64,000 bases of DNA, taken from contig NC_135561.1 of assembly GCF_964340395.1 (NCBI RefSeq), positions 21,314,486 through 21,378,485 of the forward strand, in the 5' to 3' direction. The stretch comes from Glandiceps talaboti. Lineage: Eukaryota > Hemichordata > Enteropneusta > Spengelidae. Positions 21,629 to 34,900 of the stretch are shown here, piece after piece. Every line of letters starts with the position of its first letter. Positions within the stretch are counted from its first letter, which is position 1. The notes below the pieces were generated by a model that was given only the letters and a program-made list of their open reading frames with translations, ran no database searches and was not told where the DNA came from. The position numbers and the translations under genes are program-made.

Positions 21629-24600
21629 GACAGACAGGCAGACAGACAGACAGACAGACAGTGAAGTACTACCGGGTGTACATACAATTTGTATTAAATT
21701 GCTATGCTGTTTGGGCATTAATAATGATACAAATACTGTGTAAACAAGGTGAACGTTTGTCTTGTGCATGATATCGGATTTTACGTCCTTAAGTTTAATG
21801 TCAATGCATGTCTTCTATAACATTACGATTGTCTTCTGACATTGTTAGAACAATTGATTGCATAGTAGGAAAGGATTTGAACATTTGTTGATACGTATCA
21901 TAAATTACGTCATCGGATCGTTTATGGGTTATATGTTAATAATCAGATTTGAGTTCAGTTAATTACAAATTATATATAGTTAAGTATGCGTCAGTAAGTA
22001 CAATAATACAAGTAAAAATATACAAACAGTAAATACTACGTCTAAACAAGTCTAAACACAGATTGGGTTGCTAAAGTCAAAAATCATTTCCTTTGGTAAG
22101 TCGTCTCTTTCACAACTGCTGTATGCACTTAAATTAAATGATATCAAATCGGACTAACGCCGGTTGAAGTTCCGGTAACGCTTTCCAAATACGTAGTCGG
22201 TCGCCAAGTTAATAACTCTGGCTATATAAAACGACCGACTAGTAAATCGTTCAGAATATGATGATTCAGGATTTATTAGTTTCTCCAACTTGTTTAGGGA
22301 CATCCTTCCATCTCAGTCTATAGACAAGTCACAAATTATTTTATCCAGTTATGGGAAAACAAACTTACCTGTGAATTTCGTCAACCTAAAATACCAGAAA
22401 TGAAAGAAAAACAAAATATGTTATCATTTCAGAATGAAATAGTTTGAGTGCAAAATTTAAGTGAGAATAGATGTAACAAGAAAAAGAAGAAAGTGTACAG
22501 TAATTGGACAAAAGAAATCGAAGATTCATTTTAAGATTGTAGAAAGTTTGTAATTTTACTCGCGTAATCTGGCACGAAATTGTCACATACACAAACAGAC
22601 AAACAAACAAACAAACAAACGAACGAACGAACGACATGCAAATAAGACTCACTTCTTTAAACCAATGAGAAATTCTTGGTTTAATCCATGCCCAGTGTTC
22701 ATCAATTTCTACATCAAAGGCTGCAAGTGACGTCATTTCCGTTTGGTTGCTAAGGCGACTGTGAGTGGCAGAAAGTCTAGTGAAGACAGTTGATGGAGTG
22801 TTTAGAGGAGTATTAAATATATCGGATGTTATCTTGTCAAACGTGACTGGTTCTCGTAGGTGTCCCAGTCTTAGCTGTAGTGCTATAAAATCGTTGATAG
22901 ATTTAGCCGGTCCCACTAAACCTCCTTGGTTCGTTGTGACGTTGTTGGCATTCATCAGTTTAATAAATCTGATATAAGAATCGATCGTCACAATATAGCC
23001 TATATCAGGAAAAAAAACAGAACATTATTGATATGAATAAATATACTTTATAAATAATTCCAAAAAGATGTGAAATAATGAAAAAGTTGAATAATTAGCA
23101 TGTCGTACAGCAATTTAGCTGGTTTTCGGGAATTTTACCAAATGTTGTCTTTGAAGAAATTGGGCGTTGCCAAACAGCTAAACGTTTGATCAAATACTGA
23201 CGTCATTTTGATGGTTACACAGTGCCAAGTCATTTTGATAGTTACACAGTGCCAAGTCATTTTAATGGTTACACAGTGCCAAGTCATTTTGATGGTTACA
23301 CAGTGCCAAGTCATTTTGATGGTTACACAGTGCCAAGTCATTGTAATGGTTACACAGTGCCAAGTCATTTTGATGGTTACACAGTGCCAAGTCATTTTGA
23401 TGGTTACACAGTGCCAAGTCATTTTGATGGTTACACAGTGCCAAGTCATTTTGATGGTTACACAGTGCCAAGTCATTTTGATGGTTACACAGTGCCAAGT
23501 CATTTTGATAGTTACACAGTGCCAAGTAACTTTGATGGTTACACAGTGCCAAGTCATTTTGATGGTTACACAGTGCCAAGTCATTTTGATGGTTACACAG
23601 TGCCAAGTCATTTTGATAGTTACACAGTGCCAAGTCATTTTGATGGTTACACAGTGCCAAGTCATTTTGATGGTTACACAGTGCCAAGTCATTTTGATGG
23701 TTACCCAGTGCCAAGTCACTTTGATGGTTACGCACTGCCAAGTCATTTTGATGGTTACACAGTGCCAAGTCATTTTGATGGTTACACAGTGCCAAGTCAT
23801 TTTGATAGTTACACAGTGCCAAATAACTTTGATGGTTACACAGTGCCAAGTCATTTTGATGGTTACACAGTGCCAAGTCATTTTGATGGTTACACAGTGC
23901 CAAGTCATTTTGATGGTTACACAGTGCCAAGTCAGTTTGATGGTTACACAGTGCCAAGTCATTTTGATGGTTACACAGTGCCAAGTAACTTTGATGGTTA
24001 CACAGTGCCAAGTCATTTTGATGGTTACGCAGTGCCAAGTCATTTTGATGGTTACACAGTGCCAAGTCACTTTGATGGTTACACAGTGCCAAGTCATTTT
24101 GATGGTTACACAGTGCCAAGTCAGTTTGATGGTTACACAGTGCCAAGTCATTTTGATGGTTACACAGTGCCAAGTCATTTTGATGGTTACACAGTGCCAA
24201 GTCATTTTGATGGTTACACAGTGCCAAGTCACTTTGATGGTTACACAGTCATTTTGATGGTTACACAGTGCCAAGTCATTTTTATAAAAATGTACATCAT
24301 TAAAACCTAATCTTACCATTAAAGAATAACATCAGATCATCTACCGGACACTTTAAGCTCTTATCCAGAATTGTGTTAATTTTTCTGTGGAAATTTACTA
24401 ATGGTACCTGAAGGTATGTAAGACGATAAGGAAACAAACGTTGGTAATATTAAACAGTCATCTTTTGCCATTGCCACTACCACCACCACTACCACCCCCA
24501 CCACCACTACCACCACCAACAACAACAGCACCACCACCACCACCACCACCACTACTACTACTACCACAACCACTACCACAACCACCACCACCACCACCAC

Positions 24601-25757
24601 CACCACCACCACCACCACCACCACCACCTTCATCCCATAAAGGTAACAACAATATATTAACCCACTTTTGACCCACGCCTAAGTGAGTACCATTAATTCA
24701 AGTAGGTTTCATTCTCATTCAATTCAAAGACAATAATTACAGTATTTTCAGTGACCTAGAAACTTGAACAACTGTCTCCAATGGATTTGAGTGCGTAAGG
24801 ACTGGAAATATTTTTTTACTCTCGACGCTACAGACACAATTATTTGTATTTTAATTACCTCATCGTTGTGGCCAAAACACAGTTCCCATAGTACTCTACC
24901 TGTTGGTAGGAAATACGATTACATTTCTATTGTGGTATATGGTACACCATTATATACACTGATATGCATTTACAGAAATGATGACGACAACAACATACGC
25001 CCTATCTAGATCTGCAATCAAATCAACAATCTCTTGTGTGGATAGACTTTAAGAGTCGTCGTGTTTTGTTTGTTTGTTTGTTTGTGCTCTACCACCCTGC
25101 TAGTGTACGCGCTATTATCGCTAGCAATGTGGAGCGCAAACAATGGTGAATGTTTATCTACTGTGCATGAAGGTTGGTTGATTTGGAAAACGTCGTACCT
25201 CTGAAGTGCGCCCTCTAACACACTTAAAACACAAGTCTACTACACTCATCAATTGCTAAGTACAAAACAACTAAGTAGAAAAAATCATTTCTTTAATGAA
25301 AAAATATATTTCAACAGCCTCACTACACTGACTTCAAGCATACAGGTTTTCATATTAAATGCTGGCAAAACTTTACCTGTTTCGTGTTGTATATGATTCA
25401 ACAATGAGGGCGCTCGTGACGGGCCTACAGTTGATTCATACAGCTCCTATAATAGAAACATTAGAATACACACGTACAAGTTGCCAGTCACGGTATAGAT
25501 AAAGAGTAATTTTGAAAAATACAACGGAGCAACAATATTTTGCATATATATATACATGTAACAGTCTGCGTGGAAATACCAATCTATCTATCTATCTATC
25601 TATATATCTATCCATCTATCTATCTATCTGTCTGTCTGTCTGTATGTCTGTCTGTCTGTCTGTCTGTCTGTCAATCTATCTATCTATCTACATGTACTAA
25701 ATCTATACATATATCTATCCATCTATATATAGCCATCTATCAATCTATATATCTATC

Positions 25758-25832
<75 letters not shown>

Positions 25833-25847
25833 GTATGTCTATCTATA

Positions 25848-25915
<68 letters not shown>

Positions 25916-28900
25916 CATCCAACCATCCATCCATCCACCCACCCACCCACCCACCCATCCGTCCATCAATCTACCCATCCATCCACCCATCCATCAATCC
26001 GTCAATCCTTCCATCCATCCTTCCATCCGTCCATCTATCCATCCATCCATCCATCCATCCATCCACCCATCCATCCATCCATCCATCCATCCATCCATCC
26101 ATCCTTCCATCCATCCATCCACCCACCCATCCATCCATCCATCCTTTCTTCCATCCATCAATCCATCCATCCATCCATCCATCCATCCATCCATCCATCC
26201 TTTCTTCCATCCATCCATCCATCCATCTATCCATCCATCCATCCATCCATCCATCCATCCATCCATCCATCCATCCATCCATCCATATCAGAGATGTCAA
26301 TTAGTATAAGGATATCAGAGATGTCAATTAATGTAAGGATGTCAGAGATGTCAATTAGTGTGAGGATATCAGAGATATCAATTAGTGTGAGGATATCAGA
26401 GATGTCAATTAGTATAAGGATATCAGAGATGTCAATTAGTATAAGGATATCAGAGATGTCAATTAGTGTGAGGATATCAGAGATGTCAATTAGTATAAGG
26501 ATATCAGAGATGTCAATTAATGTAAGGATATCATAGATGTCAATTAGTGTGAGGATATCAGAGATATCAATTAGTGTGGGGATATCAGAGATGTCAATTA
26601 GTGTGAGGATATCAGAGATATCAATTAGTATAAGGATATCAGAGATGTCAATTGGTATAAGGATATCAGAGATGTCAATTAGTATAAGGATATCAGGGAT
26701 GTCAATTAGTATAAGGATATCAGAGATGTCAATTAGTGTGAGGATATCAGAGATGTCAATTAGTGTGAGGATATCAGAGATGTCAATTAGTATAAGGATA
26801 TCAGAGATGTCAATTAGTATAAGGATATCAGAGATGTCAATTAGTATAAGGATATCAGAGATGTCAATTAGTGTGAGGATATCAGAGATGTCAATTAGTG
26901 TGAGGATATCAGAGATGTCAATTAATGTAAGGATATCAGAGATGTCAATTAGTGTAAGGATATCAGAGATGTCAATTAGTATAAGGATATCAGAGATGTC
27001 AATTAATGTGAGGATATCAGAGATGTCAATTAGTATAAGGATAACAGAGATGTCAATTAGTATAAGGATATCAGAGATGTCAATTAATGTGAGGATATCA
27101 GAGATGTCAATTAGTATAAGGATATCAGAGATGTCAATTAGTATAAGGATATCAGAGATGTCAATTAGTGTAAGGATATCAGAGATGTCAATTAGTATAA
27201 GGATATCAGAGATGTCAATTAGTATAAGGATATCAGAGATGTCAATTAGTATAAGGATATCAGAGATGTCAGTTAGTATAAGGATATCAGAGATGTCAAT
27301 TAGTATAAGGATATCAGAGATGTCAATTAGTATAAGGATATCAGAGATGTCAATTAGTATAAGGATATCAGAGATGTCAATTAGTATAAGGATATCAGAG
27401 ATGTCAGTTAGTATAAGGATATCAGAGATGTCAATTAGTATAAGGATATCAGAGATGTCAGTTAGTATAAGGATATCAGAGATGTCAATTAGTATAAGGA
27501 TATCAGAGATGTCAATTAGTATAAGGATATCAGAGATGTCAATTAGTGTGAGGATATCAGAGATGTCAATTAGTATAAGGATATCAGAGATGTCAATTAG
27601 TATAAGGATATCAAAGATGTCAATTAGTATAAGGATATCAGAGATGTCAATTAGTATAAGGATATCAGAGATGTCAATTAATGTGAGGATATCAGAGATG
27701 TCAATTAGTGTGAGGATATCAGAGATATCAATTAGTATAAGGATATCAGGGATGTCAATTAGTTTGAGGATATCAGAGATGTCAATTAGTATAAGGATAT
27801 CAGAGATGTCAATTAATGTAAGGATATCAGAGATGTCAATTTTAGTATAAAGATATCATAGATGTCAATTAGTATAAGGATATCAGAGATGTCAATTAGT
27901 GTAAGGATATCAGGGATGTCAATTAATGTAAGGATATCATAGATGTCAATTAGTGTGAGGATATCAGAGATGTCAATTAGTGTAAGGATATCAGAGATGT
28001 CAATTAGTATAAGGATATCAGAGATGTCAATTAGTATAAGGATAACAGAGATGTCAATTAGTATAAGGATATCAGAGATGTCAATTAGTATAAGGATATC
28101 AGAGATGTCAATTAGTATAAGGATATCAGAGATATCAATTAGTATAAGGATATCAGAGATGTCAATTAGTGTAAGGATATCAGAGATGTCAATTAGTGTG
28201 AGGATATCAGAGATATCAATTAGTGTGAGGATATCAGACATGTCAATTAGTTTGAGGATATCAGAGATGTCAATTAGTGTGAGGATATCAGAGATGTCAA
28301 TTAATGTAAGGATATCAGAGATGTCAATTAGTGTAAGGATATCAGAGATGTCAATTAGTGTGAGGATATCAGAGATGTCAATTAGTGTGAGGATATCAGA
28401 GATGTCAATTAATGTAAGGATATCAGAGATGTCAATAAATGTTAGGATATCAGAGATGTCAATTAGTGTAAGGATATCAGAGATGTCAATTAGTATAAGG
28501 ATAACAGAGATGTCAATTAGTATAAGGATATCAGAGATGTCAATTAGTGTAAGGATATCAGAGATGTCAATTAGTGTAAGGATATCAGAGATGTCAATTA
28601 GTATAAGGATATCAGAGATGTCAATTAGTGTAAGGATATCAGAGGTGTCAATTAGTGTGAGGATATCAGACATGTCAATTAGTTTGAGGATATCAGAGAT
28701 GTCAATTAGTGTGAGGATATCAGAGATGTCAATTAATGTAAGGATATCAGAGATGTCAATTAGTGTGAGGATATCAGAGATATCAATTAGTGTGAGGATA
28801 TCAGACATGTCAATTAGTTTGAGGATATCAGAGATGTCAATTAGTGTGAGGATATCAGAGATGTCAATTAATGTAAGGATATCAGAGATGTCAATTAGTG

Positions 28901-31900
28901 TAAGGATATCAGAGATGTCAATTAGTGTGAGGATATCAGAGATGTCAATTAGTGTGAGGATATCAGAGATGTCAATTAGTATAAGGATATCAGAGATGTC
29001 AATTAGTGTGAGGATATCAGAGATGTCAATTAGTATAAGGATATCAGAGATGTCAATTAATGTAAGGATATCATAGATGTCAATTAGTGTGAGGATATCA
29101 GAGATATCAATTAGTGTGAGGATATCAGAGATGTCAATTAGTGTGAGGATATCAGAGATATCAATTAGTATAAGGATATCAGAGATGTCAATTGGTATAA
29201 GGATATCAGAGATGTCAATTAGTATAAGGATATCAGAGATGTCAATTAGTATAAGGATATCAGAGATGTCAATTAGTGTGAGGATATCAGAGATGTCAAT
29301 TAGTGTGAGGATATCAGAGATGTCAATTAGTGTAAGGATATCAGAGATGTCAATTAGTATAAGGATATCAGAGATGTCAATTAATGTGAGGATATCAGAG
29401 ATGTCAATTAGTATAAGGATAACAGAGATGTCAATTAGTATAAGGATATCAGAGATGTCAATTAATGTGAGGATATCAGAGATGTCAATTAGTATAAGGA
29501 TATCAGAGATGTCAATTAGTATAAGGATATCAGAGATGTCAATTAGTGTAAGGATATCAGAGATGTCAATTAGTATAAGGATATCAGAGATGTCAATTAG
29601 TATAAGGATATCAGAGATGTCAATTAGTATAAGGATATCAGAGATGTCAATTAGTATAAGGATATCAGAGATGTCAATTAGTATAAGGATATCAAAGATG
29701 TCAATTAGTATAAGGATATCAGAGATGTCAATTAGTATAAGGATATCAGAGATGTCAATTAATGTGAGGATATCAGAGATGTCAATTAGTGTGAGGATAT
29801 CAGAGATATCGATTAGTATAAGGATATCAGGGATGTCAATTAGTTTGAGGATATCAGAGATGTCAATTAGTATAAGGATATCAGAGATATCAATTAGTAT
29901 AAGGATATCAGAGATGTCAATTAGTGTAAGGATATCAGAGATGTCAATTAGTATAAGGATATCAGAGATATCAATTAGTATAAGGATATCAGAGATGTCA
30001 ATTAGTGTAAGGATATCAGAGATGTCAATTAGTATAAGGATATCAGAGATGTCAATTAGTATAAGGATATCAAAGATGTCAATTAGTATAAGGATATCAG
30101 ACATGTCAATTAGTGTGGGGATATCAGAGATGTCAATTAGTGTGAGGATATCAGAGATGTCAATTAGTATAAGGATATCAGAGATGTCAATTAGTATAAG
30201 GATATCAGAGATGTCAATTAGTATAAGGATATCAAAGATGTCAATTAGTATAAGGATATCAGACATGTCAATTAGTGTGGGGATATCAGAGATGTCAATT
30301 AGTGTGAGGATATCAGAGATGTCAATTAGTATAAGGATATCAGACATGTCAATTAGTGTGGGGATATCAGAGATGTCAATTAGTGTGAGGATATCAGACA
30401 TGTCAATTAGTGTGGGGATATCAGAGATGTCAATTAGTGTGAGGATATCAGAGATGTCAATTAGTATAAGGATATCAGACATGTCAATTAGTGTGGGGAT
30501 ATCAGAGATGTCAATTAGTGTGAGGATATCAGAGATGTCAATTAGTATAAGGATATCAGAGATGTCAATTAGTATAAGGATATCAGAGATGTCAATTACT
30601 GTGAGGATATCAGAGATGTCAATTAATGTAAGGATATCAGAGATGTCAATTAGTATAAGGATATCAGAGATGTCAATTAGTGTAAGGATATCAGGGATGT
30701 CAATTAATGTAAGGATATCATAGATGTCAATTAGTGTGAGGATATCAGAGATGTCAATTAGTGTAAGGATATCAGAGATGTCAATTAGTATAAGGATATC
30801 AGAGATGTCAATTAGTATAAGGATAACAGAGATGTCAATTAGTATAAGGATATCAGAGATGTCAATTAGTGTGAGGATAACAGAGATGTCAATTAGTATA
30901 AGGATATCAGAGATGTCAATTAGTGTGAGGATAACAGAGATGTCAATTAGTATAAGGATATCAGAGATGTCAATTAGTATAAGGATATCAGAGATGTCAA
31001 TTAGTATAAGGATATCAGAGATGTCAATTAATGTAAGGATATCATAGATGTCAATTAGTGTGAGGATATCAGAGATGTCAATTAGTGTAAGGATATCAGA
31101 GATGTCAATTAGTATAAGGATATCAGAGATGTCAATTAGTATAAGGATAACAGAGATGTCAATTAGTATAAGGATATCAGAGATGTCAATTAGTGTGAGG
31201 ATAACAGAGATGTCAATTAGTATAAGGATATCAGAGATGTCAATTAGTGTGAGGATAACAGAGATGTCAATTAGTATAAGGATATCAGAGATGTCAATTA
31301 GTATAAGGATATCAGAGATGTCAATTAGTATAAGGATATCAGAGATGTCAATTAATGTAAGGATATCATAGATGTCAATTAGTGTGAGGATATCAGAGAT
31401 ATCAATTAGTGTGAGGATATCAGACATGTCAATTAGTTTGAGGATATCAGAGATGTCAATTAGTGTGAGGATATCAGAGATGTCAATTAGTATAAGGATA
31501 TCAGAGATGTCAATTAGTGTAAGGATATCAGAGATGTCAATTAGTGTGAGGATATCAGAGATGTCAATTAGTGTGAGGATATCAGAGATGTCAATTAATG
31601 TAAGGATATCAGAGATGTCAATTAATGTTAGGATATCAGAGATGTCAATTAGTGTAAGGATATCAGAGATGTCAATTAGTATAAGGATAACAGAGATGTC
31701 AATTAGTATAAGGATATCAGAGATGTCAATTAGTGTAAGGATATCAGAGATGTCAATTAGTATAAGGATATCAGAGATGTCAATTAGTGTGAGGATATCA
31801 GAGATGTCAATTAGTGTGAGGATATCAGAGATGTCAATTAGTATAAGGATATCAGAGATGTCAATTAGTGTGAGGATATCAGAGATATCAATTAGTGTGA

Positions 31901-34900
31901 GGATATCAGACATGTCAATTAGTTTGAGGATATCAGAGATGTCAATTAGTGTGAGGATATCAGAGATGTCAATTAATGTAAGGATATCAGAGATGTCAAT
32001 TAGTGTAAGGATATCAGAGATGTCAATTAGTGTGAGGATATCAGAGATGTCAATTAGTGTGAGGATATCAGAGATATCAATTAGTGTGAGGATATCAGAG
32101 ATGTCAATTAATGTAAGGATATCAGAGATGTCAATTTTAGTATAAAGATATCATAGATGTCAATTAGTATAAGGATATCAGGGATGTCAATTAATGTAAG
32201 GATATCATAGATGTCAATTAATGTGAGGATATCAGAGATGTCAATTAGTGTAAGGATATCAGAGATGTCAATTAGTATAAGGATATCAGAGATGTCAGTT
32301 AGTATAAGGATATCAGAGATGTCAATTAGTTTGAGGATATCGGAGATGTCAATTAGTGTGAGGATATCAGAGATGTCAATTAATGTAAGGATATCAGAGA
32401 TGTCAATTAGTATAAGGATATCAGAGATGTCAATTAGTGTAAGGATATCAGAGATGTCAGTTAGTATAAGGATATCAGAGATGTCAATTAGTGTGAGGAT
32501 ATCAGAGATGTCAATTAGTGTAAGGATAACAGAGATGTCAATTAGTACAAGGATATCAGAGATGTCAATTGGTATAAGGATATCAGAGATGTCAATTAGT
32601 GTAAGGATATCAGAGATGTCAATTAGTGTGAGGATATCAGAGATGTCAATTAATGTGAGGATATCAGAGATGTCAATTAGTGTAAGGATAACAGAGATGT
32701 CAATTAGTACAAGGATATCAGAGATGTCAATTGGTATAAGGATATCAGAGATGTCAATTAGTATAAGGATATCAGAGATGTCAATTAGTGTGAGGATATC
32801 AGAGATGTCAATTAGTGTAAGGATAACAGAGATGTCAATTAGTATAAGGATATCAGAGATGTCAATTAGTATAAGGATATCATAGATATCAATTAGTATA
32901 AGGATATCAGAGATGTCAATTAGTATAAGGATAACAGAGATGTCAATTAGTATAAGGATATCATAGATATCAATTAGTATAAGGATATCAGAGATGTCAA
33001 TTAGTATAAGGATATCAGAGATGTCAATTAGTATAAGGATATCAGAGATATCAATTAGTATAAGGATATCAGAGATGTCAATTAGTGTAAGGATATCAGA
33101 GATGTCAATTAGTATAAGGATATCAGAGATATCAATTAGTATAAGGATATCAGAGATGTCAATTAGTGTAAGGATATCAGAGATGTCAATTAGTATAAGG
33201 ATATCAGAGATGTCAATTAGTATAAGGATATCAAAGATGTCAATTAGTATAAGGATATCAGACATGTCAATTAGTGTGGGGATATCAGAGATGTCAATTA
33301 GTATAAGGATATCAGAGATGTCAATTAGTATAAGGATATCAGAGATGTCAATTAGTATAAGGATATCAAAGATGTCAATTAGTATAAGGATATCAGACAT
33401 GTCAATTAGTGTGGGGATATCAGAGATGTCAATTAGTGTGAGGATATCAGAGATGTCAATTAGTATAAGGATATCAGACATGTCAATTAGTGTGGGGATA
33501 TCAGAGATGTCAATTAGTGTGAGGATATCAGACATGTCAATTAGTGTGGGGATATCAGAGATGTCAATTAGTGTGAGGATATCAGAGATGTCAATTAGTA
33601 TAAGGATATCAGACATGTCAATTAGTGTGGGGATATCAGAGATGTCAATTAGTGTGAGGATATCAGAGATGTCAATTAGTATAAGGATATCAGAGATGTC
33701 AATTAGTATAAGGATATCAGAGATGTCAATTACTGTGAGGATATCAGAGATGTCAATTAATGTAAGGATATCAGAGATGTCAATTTTAGTATAAAGATAT
33801 CATAGATGTCAATTAGTATAAGGATATCAGGGATGTCAATTAATGTAAGGATATCATAGATGTCAATTAGTGTGAGGATATCAGAGATGTCAATTAGTGT
33901 AAGGATATCAGAGATGTCAATTAGTATAAGGATATCAGAGATGTCAATTAGTATAAGGATAACAGAGATGTCAATTAGTATAAGGATATCAGAGATGTCA
34001 ATTAGTGTGAGGATAACAGAGATGTCAATTAGTATAAGGATATCAGAGATGTCAATTAGTGTGAGGATAACAGAGATGTCAATTAGTATAAGGATATCAG
34101 AGATGTCAATTAGTATAAGGATATCAGAGATGTCAATTAGTATAAGGATATCAGAGATGTCAATTAATGTAAGGATATCATAGATGTCAATTAGTGTGAG
34201 GATATCAGAGATATCAATTAGTGTGAGGATATCAGACATGTCAATTAGTTTGAGGATATCAGAGATGTCAATTAGTGTGAGGATATCAGAGATGTCAATT
34301 AGTATAAGGATATCAGAGATGTCAATTAGTGTAAGGATATCAGAGATGTCAATTAGTGTGAGGATATCAGAGATGTCAATTAGTGTGAGGATATCAGAGA
34401 TGTCAATTAATGTAAGGATATCAGAGATGTCAATTAATGTTAGGATATCAGAGATGTCAATTAGTGTAAGGATATCAGAGATGTCAATTAGTATAAGGAT
34501 AACAGAGATGTCAATTAGTATAAGGATATCAGAGATGTCAATTAGTGTAAGGATATCAGAGATGTCAATTAGTATAAGGATATCAGAGATGTCAATTAGT
34601 GTGAGGATATCAGAGATGTCAATTAGTGTGAGGATATCAGAGATGTCAATTAGTATAAGGATATCAGAGATGTCAATTAGTGTGAGGATATCAGAGATAT
34701 CAATTAGTGTGAGGATATCAGACATGTCAATTAGTTTGAGGATATCAGAGATGTCAATTAGTGTGAGGATATCAGAGATGTCAATTAATGTAAGGATATC
34801 AGAGATGTCAATTAGTGTAAGGATATCAGAGATGTCAATTAGTGTGAGGATATCAGAGATGTCAATTAGTGTGAGGATATCAGAGATATCAATTAGTGTG

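Noticed and set aside
22386-22991. 201-codon minus frame taken as one exon
   Set aside because: Only 22653-22999 is exon; the remainder runs through a GTGAGT donor into intron 6 and a poly-Cys/Val microsatellite-like stretch.
23135-24319. 394-codon repeat frame and its antisense partners
   Set aside because: Same reason: the 27-bp intron 5 array. Exon 5 and exon 6 of the SH2 gene flank it.
25540-26536. Long frames of Ser-Ile-Tyr-Leu and His-Pro-Ser-Ile repeats
   Set aside because: Translation of TCTA and TCCA microsatellites.
27813-31913. 1366-codon minus-strand frame of Ile/Leu/Asp repeats
   Set aside because: It lies wholly within the 27-bp array; period is a multiple of three and the unit lacks stops, so open frames occur on both strands without selection.
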